NCBI GenBank assembly: GCA_913054485.1
Contig: CAJXHQ010000022.1
Location: forward strand, 1 to 14,778
Length of the DNA stretch: 14,778 nucleotides
Source of the DNA: an uncultured Paracoccaceae bacterium
GTDB taxonomy: Bacteria; Pseudomonadota; Alphaproteobacteria; Rhodobacterales; Rhodobacteraceae
Direction of reading: 5' to 3'
Shown: positions 7,282 through 13,055 of the stretch, piece by piece
Layout of the letters: each line of letters starts with the position of its first letter
How positions within the stretch are numbered: position 1 is the first letter of the stretch
Notes under the pieces: model-generated
Told to the model about the DNA's origin: nothing
Seen by the model: the letters and a program-made list of their open reading frames with translations, nothing else
Database searches by the model: none
Program-made: the position numbers and the translations under genes

Positions 7282-7368
7282 ATGACCGCGCGCCTGCGTC
7301 ATATCCCTTTGAGCGGCCTCGCCGCAGAACCGGCCGCCTCGGCGGACCGGACAGGGTATGCCGCATGA
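7282..7368 (+). CDS. Mini-ORF (28 aa) linking ffh to the first GNAT gene; possible coupling peptide
   Basis: ATG at 7282 lies four bases after the ffh stop codon, and the frame ends in TGA at 7366-7368, overlapping the GNAT ATG at 7365 as ATGA. The product (MTARLRHIPLSGLAAEPA...) has no recognisable domain. GNAT1 itself has only a weak AGGG far upstream, so ribosomes leaving ffh could reach it by translating this ORF. Two small hairpins, GCGGC-CTC-GCCGC (7313-7325) and CCGCC-TC-GGCGG (7334-7345), lie inside it and would be unfolded by translation. It may be a chance frame: third codon positions are less GC-rich than in the neighbours. Confidence 0.35.
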   Translation: MTARLRHIPLSGLAAEPAASADRTGYAA

Positions 7369-7907
7369 CCGAACTGCGTTACCCCGAACTGCATTCCGAA
7401 CGCCTGCGCCTGATCTCCCCGGCGGAAGAGAGCTTCGACGCCGCCGCGAAACTGGCCGGTGAAGACGCGCCGCTGTTCATCAATTCGGCCGAGGACGCAC
7501 ACGCCGTCTGGTGGTCGCTGGCAACGCTGATCGGCCACTGGCAGCTGCGCGGCTACGGCATGTTTGTGCTCCTGGACCGCAAGACGGATGATGTCATGGG
7601 CATGGCCGGGCCGTGGTTCCCGGCCGGCTGGCCGGAGCCGGAAGTCAGCTACCACCTGACAGAAACCGCCCGCGGCCGCGGCCTGGCCTCGGAAGCGGTG
7701 CAATGCATCCTCGACTGGCTGTTCTTCGACCAGAAGTGGGACAGCGTCGCCTCGCTGATCGAAGAGGACAACGACAGCTCTATCAAGCTCGCCCAGCGCC
7801 TCGGCGCGCGGCCCGAGCACCTGATCGACCACAAGATGCTGGGCAAGATCCGCATCTGGCGGCACACCCCCGAAGGCGTTCTGGCAGACAAGGGGCGCGT
7901 GCAATGA
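7365..7907 (+). CDS. GNAT family N-acetyltransferase, RimJ/RimL-like, first of four paralogues (180 aa)
   Basis: Transfers an acetyl group from acetyl-CoA to an amine; the substrate is unknown. The layout is that of the RimJ/RimL-type GNAT fold (Acetyltransf_3): SERLRLISP at the N-terminus (11-19), the shared GHWQLRGYG (57-65), a central strand ending GWPEPEVSYHL (88-98), the acetyl-CoA-binding ARGRGLA loop (102-108), and an RLGA..WRH end (145-167). The N-terminal part is the most divergent of the four: it lacks the FxGGP motif of the others and reads FINSAED instead. The start overlaps the stop of a preceding mini-ORF, and its own Shine-Dalgarno is weak. The stop overlaps the next gene's ATG as ATGA. 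Residues alone do not show whether the target is a ribosomal protein or a small molecule. Confidence 0.9.
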   Translation: MTELRYPELHSERLRLISPAEESFDAAAKLAGEDAPLFINSAEDAHAVWWSLATLIGHWQLRGYGMFVLLDRKTDDVMGMAGPWFPAGWPEPEVSYHLTETARGRGLASEAVQCILDWLFFDQKWDSVASLIEEDNDSSIKLAQRLGARPEHLIDHKMLGKIRIWRHTPEGVLADKGRVQ

Positions 7908-8446
7908 CCCTGATACCGCGCCTTGAAACCGACCGGCTGATCCTGCGGGCCCCGTCCGAGGGTGATCTCGACGCCGAGGCCGCCTTCTTCGCCTCTGACG
8001 CCTCACGCTTTGTCGGCGGCCCGATGCGCCGGGACGAGACCTGGCGCGCCATCGCCATGATGCTCGGCCACTGGATGATCCGCGGCTACGGCTTCTGGGG
8101 TGTCGAGGAAAAAACCACCGGCGCTTACGTCGGCCACGTTGGCCTCTGGTGCCCGGAAGCCTGGCCCGAGCCGGAAATCGGCTGGACGCTCATGACCGGC
8201 TTCACCGGCAAGGGCTACGCGACCGAGGCCGCGCTGGCGGCCCGCACCCACGCCTATGACGTGCTGGGCTGGGACACCGCCGTGTCGCTGATCGCGCCGG
8301 ACAATGCCGGCTCCCGCAAAGTCGCCGAACGGCTCGGCGCAGCACACGAAACCGATTACGGCCACCCGGCCTACGGCACCCTGCAGGTCTGGCGCCACCT
8401 TGGCCCGGCGGACATTGAGAACGGCGGAATGGAGGCCTACGCATGA
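7904..8446 (+). CDS. GNAT family N-acetyltransferase, second paralogue (180 aa)
   Basis: Same fold and motif order as its neighbours: TDRLILRAP (9-17), FVGGP (36-40), GHWMIRGYGFWGV (55-67), WPEPEIGW (87-94), the acetyl-CoA loop TGKGYAT (101-107) and VAERLGA..QVWRH (140-165). The start is fixed by the ATGA overlap with gene one (7904-7907) and an AAGGGG eight bases upstream inside that gene. The start of a much longer frame is rejected because its extra residues are only the shifted reading of gene one. The chain ends in ATGA shared with the third gene. It is most similar by eye to the third paralogue. The substrate is not known. Confidence 0.9.
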   Translation: MTLIPRLETDRLILRAPSEGDLDAEAAFFASDASRFVGGPMRRDETWRAIAMMLGHWMIRGYGFWGVEEKTTGAYVGHVGLWCPEAWPEPEIGWTLMTGFTGKGYATEAALAARTHAYDVLGWDTAVSLIAPDNAGSRKVAERLGAAHETDYGHPAYGTLQVWRHLGPADIENGGMEAYA

Positions 8447-8970
8447 CCTCCGTAACCTTGCCCATCCCGGTGATCGAAGCCAATCGCCTGATCCTGCGCG
8501 CGCCGCTGGAAACCGATTTCGAAGCCCATGCAAACTTCATGGCCTCGCCGCGCAGCGGCTTTGTTGGCGGCCCTTGCGACCGCTGGCAGGCATGGAAAGG
8601 CTTCGCGTCCGGGCTGGGCCATTGGGTGCTGAAAGGTTTCGGCGTCTGGACCATCGCGGACAAGGAAACCGGCAGCCCGCTCGGCAAAGCCGGTTTCATC
8701 AACGCCCCCGGCTGGGACGAGCCGGAACTCGGCTGGCACGTCTATGAGGCCGCCGAGGGCAAGGGCATTGCATTTGAGGCCGTCACCGCCGCCCGTGCTT
8801 ATGGCGCGCAGCACTTCGGGCTGGACGGGGTGATTTCCTATATCGACCCGGCCAACAGCCGCTCGATGACGCTGGCTGAACGGCTCGGCGCGCGCTTCGA
8901 ACGCAACGGCGAACTGCTGGACAAGCCTTGCCAGGTCTGGCGCCACCCCAAAATAGGGGGGGACTCCTGA
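8443..8970 (+). CDS. GNAT family N-acetyltransferase, third paralogue (175 aa)
   Basis: RimJ/RimL-like acetyltransferase with ANRLILRAP (13-21), FVGGP (40-44), GHWVLKGFGVWTI (59-71), DEPELGW (92-98), the acetyl-CoA loop EGKGIAF (105-111) and LAERLGA..QVWRH (144-168). The start overlaps the second gene's stop (ATGA) and has a good GGAGG at 8431-8435 within that gene. The stop TGA shares one base with the ATG of the fourth gene (TGATG). The P-loop-like GKG is intact, so the protein should bind acetyl-CoA. Differences among the four copies lie mainly in the first 60 residues and the last 30, the parts that usually shape the substrate pocket in this fold. Confidence 0.9.
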   Translation: MTSVTLPIPVIEANRLILRAPLETDFEAHANFMASPRSGFVGGPCDRWQAWKGFASGLGHWVLKGFGVWTIADKETGSPLGKAGFINAPGWDEPELGWHVYEAAEGKGIAFEAVTAARAYGAQHFGLDGVISYIDPANSRSMTLAERLGARFERNGELLDKPCQVWRHPKIGGDS

Positions 8971-9572
8971 TGCCCAAGAACATTCCTGTCATCGAGACCA
9001 AGCGTCTGGTGCTGCGCGGCCCGGAAGCCGAGGATTACCCGAACTTCCAGGCCACCTTCACCTCCTACCGCGCGCGCTTCATGGGCGGGCCGCTCAACAC
9101 CTACGAATCCTGGATGCTCTACGCGGCTGAGATCGGCCATTGGCAGATTCACGGCTTCGGCATGTGGATGATCCACGACAAGGTGACGGACGAGACCTAC
9201 GGCATGGCCGGCGGCTGGCAGCCTGCAGGCTGGCCGGAAAAGGAACTCGCCTGGGTGATCTGGCCCGATGCAGCCGGCAAGGGCTACGCGCTGGAGGCGA
9301 CCCACGCGGCGCGCAGCTACTTCTACGGCCAGCTGGGCTGGGACAGCGCCGTGTCCTATATCGACCCCAAGAACCTGGATTCGATCCGACTCGCCGAACG
9401 GCTGGGTGCCAAGAAGGACCATGACGCCGCCACCGTGGACGGCAACGATGCGGTCTACCGCCACCCCTCGGCGGCGGCGCTGAAGGACAGCCAGCTGGCG
9501 CATGGGATCGAGATGGAGATCGGCCATTACGCCGACCCGATGTTCAAACCGAAGGGATGGGCCATTGACTGA
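8970..9572 (+). CDS. GNAT family N-acetyltransferase, fourth paralogue with C-terminal extension (200 aa)
   Basis: Carries TKRLVLRGP (10-18), FMGGP (37-41), GHWQIHGFGMWMI (57-69), WPEKELAW (88-95), the acetyl-CoA loop AGKGYAL (102-108) and LAERLGA (141-147). The usual WRH reads YRH (163-165). About 35 more residues follow, ending KPKGWAID, which the other three lack. The start at 8970 is set by the TGATG junction and an upstream GGGGGGA (about 8955-8961). It is the last of the coupled block; a 114-base non-coding gap then precedes the chorismate mutase. The extension might form a lid or an interaction surface, but nothing in the sequence identifies it. Confidence 0.9.
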   Translation: MPKNIPVIETKRLVLRGPEAEDYPNFQATFTSYRARFMGGPLNTYESWMLYAAEIGHWQIHGFGMWMIHDKVTDETYGMAGGWQPAGWPEKELAWVIWPDAAGKGYALEATHAARSYFYGQLGWDSAVSYIDPKNLDSIRLAERLGAKKDHDAATVDGNDAVYRHPSAAALKDSQLAHGIEMEIGHYADPMFKPKGWAID

Positions 9573-9606
9573 CCTCCTTCCCCGTAACGATTTTCTGCGC
9601 TGCGGC

Positions 9607-9636
9607 GGTGCACGGCTGGTGCACGCGCGGTGCACG
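9607..9636. promoter_or_regulatory. Three GGTGCACG boxes at 11-bp period, candidate operator array
   Basis: GGTGCACG occurs at 9607-9614, 9618-9625 and 9629-9636, each exactly 11 bp after the last. Each contains the palindrome GTGCAC. The spacing of about one helical turn places the boxes on the same DNA face, as in arrays for cooperatively binding regulators. The array is in non-coding DNA, 51 bases before the chorismate mutase ATG and upstream of rpsP. No known regulator is assigned. Confidence 0.5.
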
Positions 9637-9657
9637 GGTATCACCCCCTTGGACCAC

Positions 9658-9671
9658 GCAGAATTTTCTGC
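9658..9671. promoter_or_regulatory. Perfect palindrome GCAGAA-TT-TTCTGC before chorismate mutase
   Basis: A 6-bp inverted repeat with a two-base centre, ending 15 bases before the ATG at 9687 and overlapping the second copy of the 16-bp direct repeat. Binding there would block the Shine-Dalgarno region or transcription entry. The first direct-repeat copy lacks the left arm, so only this copy is a palindrome. Confidence 0.35.
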
Positions 9672-9686
9672 ACTGCGGAGAGCGAT

Positions 9687-9995
9687 ATGACCACTGATAT
9701 TCAAGATCCCGTAGCCCGCGCCGCGGCGCTGCTGAAGGGCCACCGCGAAAGCATCGACCGGCTGGACGCGATCCTCGTGTTCACCCTGGCCGAACGGTTC
9801 AAACACACCCAGGACGTGGGCGTCCTGAAGGCCGAGCACGACCTGCCGCCTTCCGACCCCAACCGCGAAGCCAAGCAGATCGCGCGGCTCGAACAGCTCG
9901 CCGCAGACTCCGGGCTCGACCCGGAATTTGCCAAGAAATTCCTGAACTTCGTCATCGAAGAGGTGATCCGTCACCACAAGAAGCACCAGGAGTAA
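9687..9995 (+). CDS. Chorismate mutase, AroQ class (102 aa)
   Basis: Single-domain AroQ-type chorismate mutase, converting chorismate to prephenate for phenylalanine and tyrosine synthesis in the cytoplasm. The all-helical AroQ pattern is clear: helix 1 with HRESIDRLDAILVFTLAERF (19-38), then VGVLKAEHDLPPSDPNREAKQI (44-65) with basic and acidic residues in the usual active-site places, then a C-terminal helix (77-96). The length matches free-standing AroQ enzymes. ATG at 9687 has GGAG six bases upstream; an in-frame ATG at 9630 would run through the GGTGCACG array and is rejected. No fused prephenate dehydratase or dehydrogenase domain and no signal peptide are present. It is encoded between the acetyltransferases and rpsP. 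Confidence 0.92.
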   Translation: MTTDIQDPVARAAALLKGHRESIDRLDAILVFTLAERFKHTQDVGVLKAEHDLPPSDPNREAKQIARLEQLAADSGLDPEFAKKFLNFVIEEVIRHHKKHQE

Positions 9996-10091
9996 CTGAC
10001 GTCAGGCGCACCTCCGCGCCGAAACGCCGAAACAACCCGAATGCCGGCGGGCCTGCCCGCTGCACAAAGCCAAGTACAAGGAGAAACTCTC
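9996..10091 (+). other. Chorismate mutase-rpsP gap with palindrome and hairpins
   Basis: The 96-base gap holds CTGACGTCAG (9996-10005), a perfect palindrome starting at the base after the stop. It is followed by GGCGC-N6-GCGCC (10005-10020), a tandem GCCGAAAC pair (10018-10033), and GCGGGC-CT-GCCCGC (10047-10060). None is followed by a T-run. They could be RNA structures for processing or for S16 autoregulation. The AAGGAGAA at about 10078-10085 is the rpsP Shine-Dalgarno. Confidence 0.4.
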
Positions 10092-10460
10092 ATGGCTATG
10101 AAAATCCGTCTCGCCCGTGGCGGCTCCAAAAAGCGCCCCTTCTACCGTATCGTTGCAGCGGACAGCCGCATGCCCCGCGACGGCCGCTTCATCGAGAAGC
10201 TGGGCACCTACAACCCGCTGCTGCCGAAAGACAGCGAAGAGCGCGTGAAAATGGACATGGAGCGCGTGCAGTACTGGCTGAGCCAGGGCGCCCAGCCGAC
10301 CGACCGTATCGCCCGTATGCTGGAAGCAGCCGGCGTGCGCGAGAAGGCCGAGCGTTCCAACCCCAAGAAAGGTGCCCCCGGCAAGAAAGCCGTTGAGCGC
10401 GCTGAAGAAAAAGCCGCCAAAGCAGCTGAAGCTGCCGAAGCGCCTGCCGACGCGGAGTAA
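10092..10460 (+). CDS. rpsP: 30S ribosomal protein S16 (122 aa)
   Basis: Small-subunit protein needed for 30S assembly. The S16 signature opens the protein: [20 protein letters not shown], followed by [23 protein letters not shown] at 10092 has a strong AAGGAGAA seven bases before it; a longer frame from 10041 has no such signal. The core domain ends around residue 85. The last 35 residues are a Lys/Glu/Ala-rich tail ([17 protein letters not shown]), which makes the protein about 40 residues longer than E. coli S16; such tails are usual in alphaproteobacteria. It heads the rpsP-rimM-trmD group, here with two extra genes inserted after it. Confidence 0.98.
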   Translation: MAMKIRLARGGSKKRPFYRIVAADSRMPRDGRFIEKLGTYNPLLPKDSEERVKMDMERVQYWLSQGAQPTDRIARMLEAAGVREKAERSNPKKGAPGKKAVERAEEKAAKAAEAAEAPADAE

Positions 10461-10464
10461 GATC

Positions 10465-11106
10465 TTGGGGCTGCGGGACGCAGAGTTTTCCGCGGATTTC
10501 CGCAGCCAGCTTGATCTGCTGATGCGGCTCCGGCGCGATGTGCGCCGGTTCCGCGAAGATCCGGTGGACGAGGCAGTGCTTTCGCGCTGCCTCTCCGCCT
10601 TCCAGCTCGCCCCCTCGGTGGGCTTGAGCGAACCCTGGCGCATCCTGCGCATCCAAAGCGATGCCGCGCGGGCTGCCGCCCTGAAGAATTTCGAAGCCGC
10701 CAACGCCGAAGCCCTGAAGGGCTACAGCGGCGAACGCGCAGCAAAATACGCTACCCTGAAACTTTCCGGCATGCAGAAGGCACCGGTGCAGCTTGCCGTC
10801 TACTGCGACGATGAAACTGCACAGGGCCATGGCCTTGGTGCTGCCACCATGCCCGAGATGCGGCGCTACTCGGTGGTCACTGCGATCACCCCGTTCTGGC
10901 TTGCCCTGCGGGCCGAAGGGCTCGGCCTCGGCTGGGTTTCGGTACTGGACCCTGTGCAGCTGAACCGCGATCTGAATGCACCGGACGGCTGGCAGCTGAT
11001 CGGCTATTTCTGCGCCGGCCACCCCGAGGTGCTGTCGGACACGCCTGAACTGGAACATCAGGGCTGGGAAAGCCGCCGCGCCGACCTGCCGCTGGAGACC
11101 CGTTAG
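10465..11106 (+). CDS. bluB: 5,6-dimethylbenzimidazole synthase BluB (213 aa, probable TTG start)
   Basis: Oxygen-dependent flavin destructase of the nitroreductase fold that breaks down FMNH2 to 5,6-dimethylbenzimidazole, the lower ligand of vitamin B12. Recognisable parts are RRDVRRF (23-29), QLAPSVGLSEPWR (47-59), YSGERAAKYATLKLSG (87-102) and GLGLGWVSVL (152-161). Residues matching the catalytic Asp32 and Ser167 of Sinorhizobium meliloti BluB are Asp25 and Ser159. TTG at 10465 is chosen because GGAG lies seven bases upstream, overlapping the rpsP stop, and because the family needs the FSADFR segment before residue 20. ATG at 10522 would remove it, and earlier starts only shift-read rpsP. 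Cobalamin genes are not nearby and no cobalamin riboswitch was seen. Co-transcription with rpsP is likely from the four-base gap. Confidence 0.93.
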   Translation: MGLRDAEFSADFRSQLDLLMRLRRDVRRFREDPVDEAVLSRCLSAFQLAPSVGLSEPWRILRIQSDAARAAALKNFEAANAEALKGYSGERAAKYATLKLSGMQKAPVQLAVYCDDETAQGHGLGAATMPEMRRYSVVTAITPFWLALRAEGLGLGWVSVLDPVQLNRDLNAPDGWQLIGYFCAGHPEVLSDTPELEHQGWESRRADLPLETR

Positions 11107-11109
11107 CAG

Positions 11110-11253
11110 ATGTTCAAACTGATCCGCCTGCCGGTCTTTGCGGCCATTGCCTTCCTCGCGGGCATCTTTCATGAACGCAACGCCCACACCGACCGCTGCA
11201 CCGCTGTCGGCGGTCAGGTGGCCGAGGGTCTCTGCAAAGGAGCAAAACAATGA
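11110..11253 (+). CDS. Small membrane-anchored peptide (47 aa) between bluB and rimM
   Basis: ATG at 11110 lies three bases after the bluB stop, and the TGA at 11251-11253 overlaps the rimM ATG as ATGA. The peptide begins [24 protein letters not shown]: a short basic N-terminus, one hydrophobic segment (about residues 7-20), then a polar tail with two cysteines (RCTAVGG and GLCKG). This layout suggests a single-pass or signal-anchored peptide with the tail possibly outside the cytoplasm, where the cysteines could form a disulfide. The rimM Shine-Dalgarno (AAAGGAG) lies in its last codons, so translation of the two is probably coupled. Similar short ORFs are, as far as I recall, found in related roseobacters. 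The function is unknown. Confidence 0.72.
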   Translation: MFKLIRLPVFAAIAFLAGIFHERNAHTDRCTAVGGQVAEGLCKGAKQ

Positions 11254-11753
11254 GCGATCTGGTCTGTGTCGGCGTCGTGGCCGGCGCCTTTGGGGTCCGT
11301 GGCGAAGTCCGCATCAAAAGCTTCTGCGCCAATCCGGCAGACATCGAGACCTATAGTCCGCTGTCCAATGAAGACGGCAGCCAGAGTTACCCGCTGGTGC
11401 TGACCCGCGCGGTGAAAAACGGCTTTGCCGCGCATTTGGGCGGGGTCGAGACCAAAGAGGACGCCGACGCTATCAAGACGCTGAAGCTCTATGCGCGCCG
11501 GAACCAGCTGCCCAGCCTGCCAGATGGTGAGTATTATCTCGCGGATCTGATCGGCCTGGAGGTCTATGACACCGGCGGCACGCTTCTCGGGCGCGTAAAG
11601 GACGTGCAGAACCATGGCGCGGGCGACCTGCTGGAAATTCACGGGTCTGGTCTCAATTCCACCGTGCTGCTGCCGTTCACCTTGGCGGCGGTGCCAACAG
11701 TGGATCTGAGCGCGGGCCGCATCATTGCCGATCCGCCGGACGGGCTTTTCTGA
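11250..11753 (+). CDS. rimM: 16S rRNA processing/ribosome maturation factor RimM (167 aa)
   Basis: Assembly factor that binds S19 in the head of the 30S subunit and promotes late maturation. The N-terminal RimM beta-barrel is marked by [19 protein letters not shown] (7-25). The C-terminal PRC-barrel begins near [13 protein letters not shown] and contains [21 protein letters not shown], then [18 protein letters not shown] near the end. The length is typical. The start is set by the ATGA overlap with the 47-residue peptide and the AAAGGAG before it. The canonical rpsP-rimM-trmD order is kept, with a 42-base gap to trmD. Confidence 0.97.
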   Translation: MSDLVCVGVVAGAFGVRGEVRIKSFCANPADIETYSPLSNEDGSQSYPLVLTRAVKNGFAAHLGGVETKEDADAIKTLKLYARRNQLPSLPDGEYYLADLIGLEVYDTGGTLLGRVKDVQNHGAGDLLEIHGSGLNSTVLLPFTLAAVPTVDLSAGRIIADPPDGLF

Positions 11754-11795
11754 AGCGGCTTCCTTCCGTCCCAGCCTTGACCTAAAGAGCGTGAC

Positions 11796-12602
11796 ATGAC
11801 TAACGCACCCAGCAAATCCCACGGCCGCAAGGCCATCCGCCCCTCATTCAAGCCGCGCGAGCTGATCACGCCGACGCCGGATCTGGTGAATGTGTGGAAG
11901 GCTAAGATCATCACGCTGTTCCCCACCGCCTTTCCCGGCGTGCTGGGCGAAAGCCTGACCGGCAAGGCGTTGCAGGAAGGGCTGTGGCAGCTGGAGACGG
12001 TGGACCTGCGCCAGTTCGGCAAGGGTAAGCACCGCAACGTGGACGACACGCCTGCGGGCGGCGGTGCCGGCATGGTGCTGCGCCCCGACGTTCTGGGGGA
12101 GGCGATTGAGCACACGATGGCGGACACGTCAGGCGATTGGCCACTGGTCTACCTGTCCCCCCGTGGCAAGCCGATGAACCAGCAGATGATGCAGAAGTTT
12201 GCCCGCTGCGACGGCATGACCCTGCTCTGCGGCCGCTTTGAAGGCGTGGATGAGCGGGTGCTGGAACATTATGGCATCCAGGAAGTCTCGCTTGGCGATT
12301 TTGTCATGACCGGCGGCGAGATCGCCGCGCAGGCACTGATCGACGCCACCGTGCGGCTGATCCCCGGTGTCCTCGGCAACCAAGCCTCCACGGAAGAGGA
12401 GAGCTTCTCTTCCGGCCTGCTGGAACACCCGCAGTACACGCGCCCGGCAGAGTGGAAAGACCTCAAGATCCCTGACGTATTGATGTCCGGCCATCATGGC
12501 AAAGTGGCCGAATGGCGCCACGAGATGAGCGAAGAGATCACCAAATCGCGGCGCCCCGATGTTTGGGCGGACTACATTGCAAGTAAACCCGGTCAGGACT
12601 GA
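11796..12602 (+). CDS. trmD: tRNA (guanine37-N1)-methyltransferase TrmD (268 aa, N-terminally extended)
   Basis: SPOUT-class enzyme using S-adenosylmethionine to methylate G37 next to the anticodon, preventing +1 frameshifts. Signatures are KIITLFPTAFPGVLG (37-51), RQFGKGKHRNVDDTPAGGGAGMV (72-94), YLSPRGKP (119-126), LCGRFEGVDERV (144-155) and SLGDFVMTGGEIAA (165-178), which together form the trefoil-knot site and the partner-subunit contacts. The usual start aligns near residue 35; here about 34 basic, proline-rich residues precede it. ATG at 11796 has only a weak AAAGAG upstream; GTG at 11886 is an alternative start close to the family norm. The last 10 bases overlap the 3' end of the opposing membrane-protein gene. 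Confidence 0.96.
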   Translation: MTNAPSKSHGRKAIRPSFKPRELITPTPDLVNVWKAKIITLFPTAFPGVLGESLTGKALQEGLWQLETVDLRQFGKGKHRNVDDTPAGGGAGMVLRPDVLGEAIEHTMADTSGDWPLVYLSPRGKPMNQQMMQKFARCDGMTLLCGRFEGVDERVLEHYGIQEVSLGDFVMTGGEIAAQALIDATVRLIPGVLGNQASTEEESFSSGLLEHPQYTRPAEWKDLKIPDVLMSGHHGKVAEWRHEMSEEITKSRRPDVWADYIASKPGQD

Positions 12603-12991
12603 GTTTCTGTCTTCCGTGATTTCATGAACTCGGTTTTCAGCTGATAGCCCTTGATGGCCGGGAGTCCTACTGCATTCAGCATCAGGACACCCGTCTTGAT
12701 CAGGATGGCCGAAGCCAGTCCATCCAGGAACCAGGCCGCAGGCAGACCGGCCGGCCCCCAAAAGGCCGGCATGTCAGCAAGCAGCGGCAGGGTCCAGTTT
12801 CCCGTGGCGGCGTGCAGCGAGATCCCGATCCAGAACCCGGCGCAATAGGGGCAGTGCCATTGCTCATAAAGCGATTGCAGCGGTTTGGGCAGTCTGCCGA
12901 GCAGCCGGGTAAACCAGGTGCCCCACATTGGCAGGTGCTCCCAGATCAGGGCATGGATCGATATCCCGAGAATGATGTTCTGATAGGTCAT
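12593..12991 (-). CDS. Membrane protein with CPYC motif, unknown function (132 aa)
   Basis: Not firmly recognised. Hydrophobic segments lie at about residues 4-20, 50-66 and 84-108, suggesting two or three membrane helices, and a CPYC pair (Cys47-Cys50) sits at the edge of the second in WHCPYCAGFW. The context resembles the short Cys-x-x-Cys-x-Gly-x-Trp motif of some DUF1360-like membrane proteins, but this is an impression. ATG at 12991 has GGAG nine bases upstream. The gene lies directly downstream of a MarR gene in the same direction, and its promoter region carries a dyad similar to the one before marR, so MarR probably represses it. Its stop overlaps trmD by 10 bases. DNA here is visibly less GC-rich than in ffh or rpsP, which suggests later arrival. 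Confidence 0.82.
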   Translation of the reverse strand: MTYQNIILGISIHALIWEHLPMWGTWFTRLLGRLPKPLQSLYEQWHCPYCAGFWIGISLHAATGNWTLPLLADMPAFWGPAGLPAAWFLDGLASAILIKTGVLMLNAVGLPAIKGYQLKTEFMKSRKTETQS

Positions 12992-13001
12992 TGTCTTCTC
13001 C

Positions 13002-13024
13002 GTTAGTTAGATTAACTTACTATA
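13002..13024 (-). promoter_or_regulatory. MarR-type dyad overlapping a -10 element upstream of the CPYC membrane-protein gene
   Basis: GTTAGTTA-GAT-TAACTTAC (13002-13020) has 8-bp arms with one mismatch. It abuts and overlaps TATAGT on the minus strand (13024-13019), a good -10. Binding there would block RNA polymerase. The TTAG/CTAA half-site is shared with the dyad before marR at 13482-13496. Confidence 0.5.
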
Positions 13025-13055
13025 AAATCCAGGCAAACCCTCTGTGTTTGACTGG

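Larger units (their letters stand above)
9590..9678. repeat. Imperfect 16-bp direct repeat in the chorismate mutase leader
   Basis: ATTTTCTGCGCTGCGG (9590-9605) recurs as ATTTTCTGCACTGCGG (9663-9678), a single mismatch at 73-bp offset. The second copy runs into the Shine-Dalgarno GGAG before the ATG at 9687. Three GGTGCACG boxes lie between the two copies. This may be a local duplication or two copies of one regulatory element. Confidence 0.55.

Noticed and set aside
9607..9636. CRISPR-like or VNTR reading of the GGTGCACG repeats
   Set aside because: Units of 8 bp with 3-bp spacers are far too short for CRISPR, and only three copies are present; an operator array is the simpler reading.
10461..10521. 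Cobalamin riboswitch controlling bluB
   Set aside because: Only four bases separate rpsP and bluB, and no B12-box-like sequence is visible in the rpsP or bluB leader.
8838..11250. Long minus-strand frames across the GNAT, chorismate mutase, rpsP and bluB genes
   Set aside because: They cross several real genes and intergenic gaps and have shadow-like composition.
12750..12770. Hairpin GCCGGCC-N7-GGCCGGC inside the CPYC membrane-protein gene as a trmD terminator
   Set aside because: The stem is strong, but no T-run follows on the plus strand, and it lies about 150 bases inside coding sequence on the other strand; GC-rich codons explain it.
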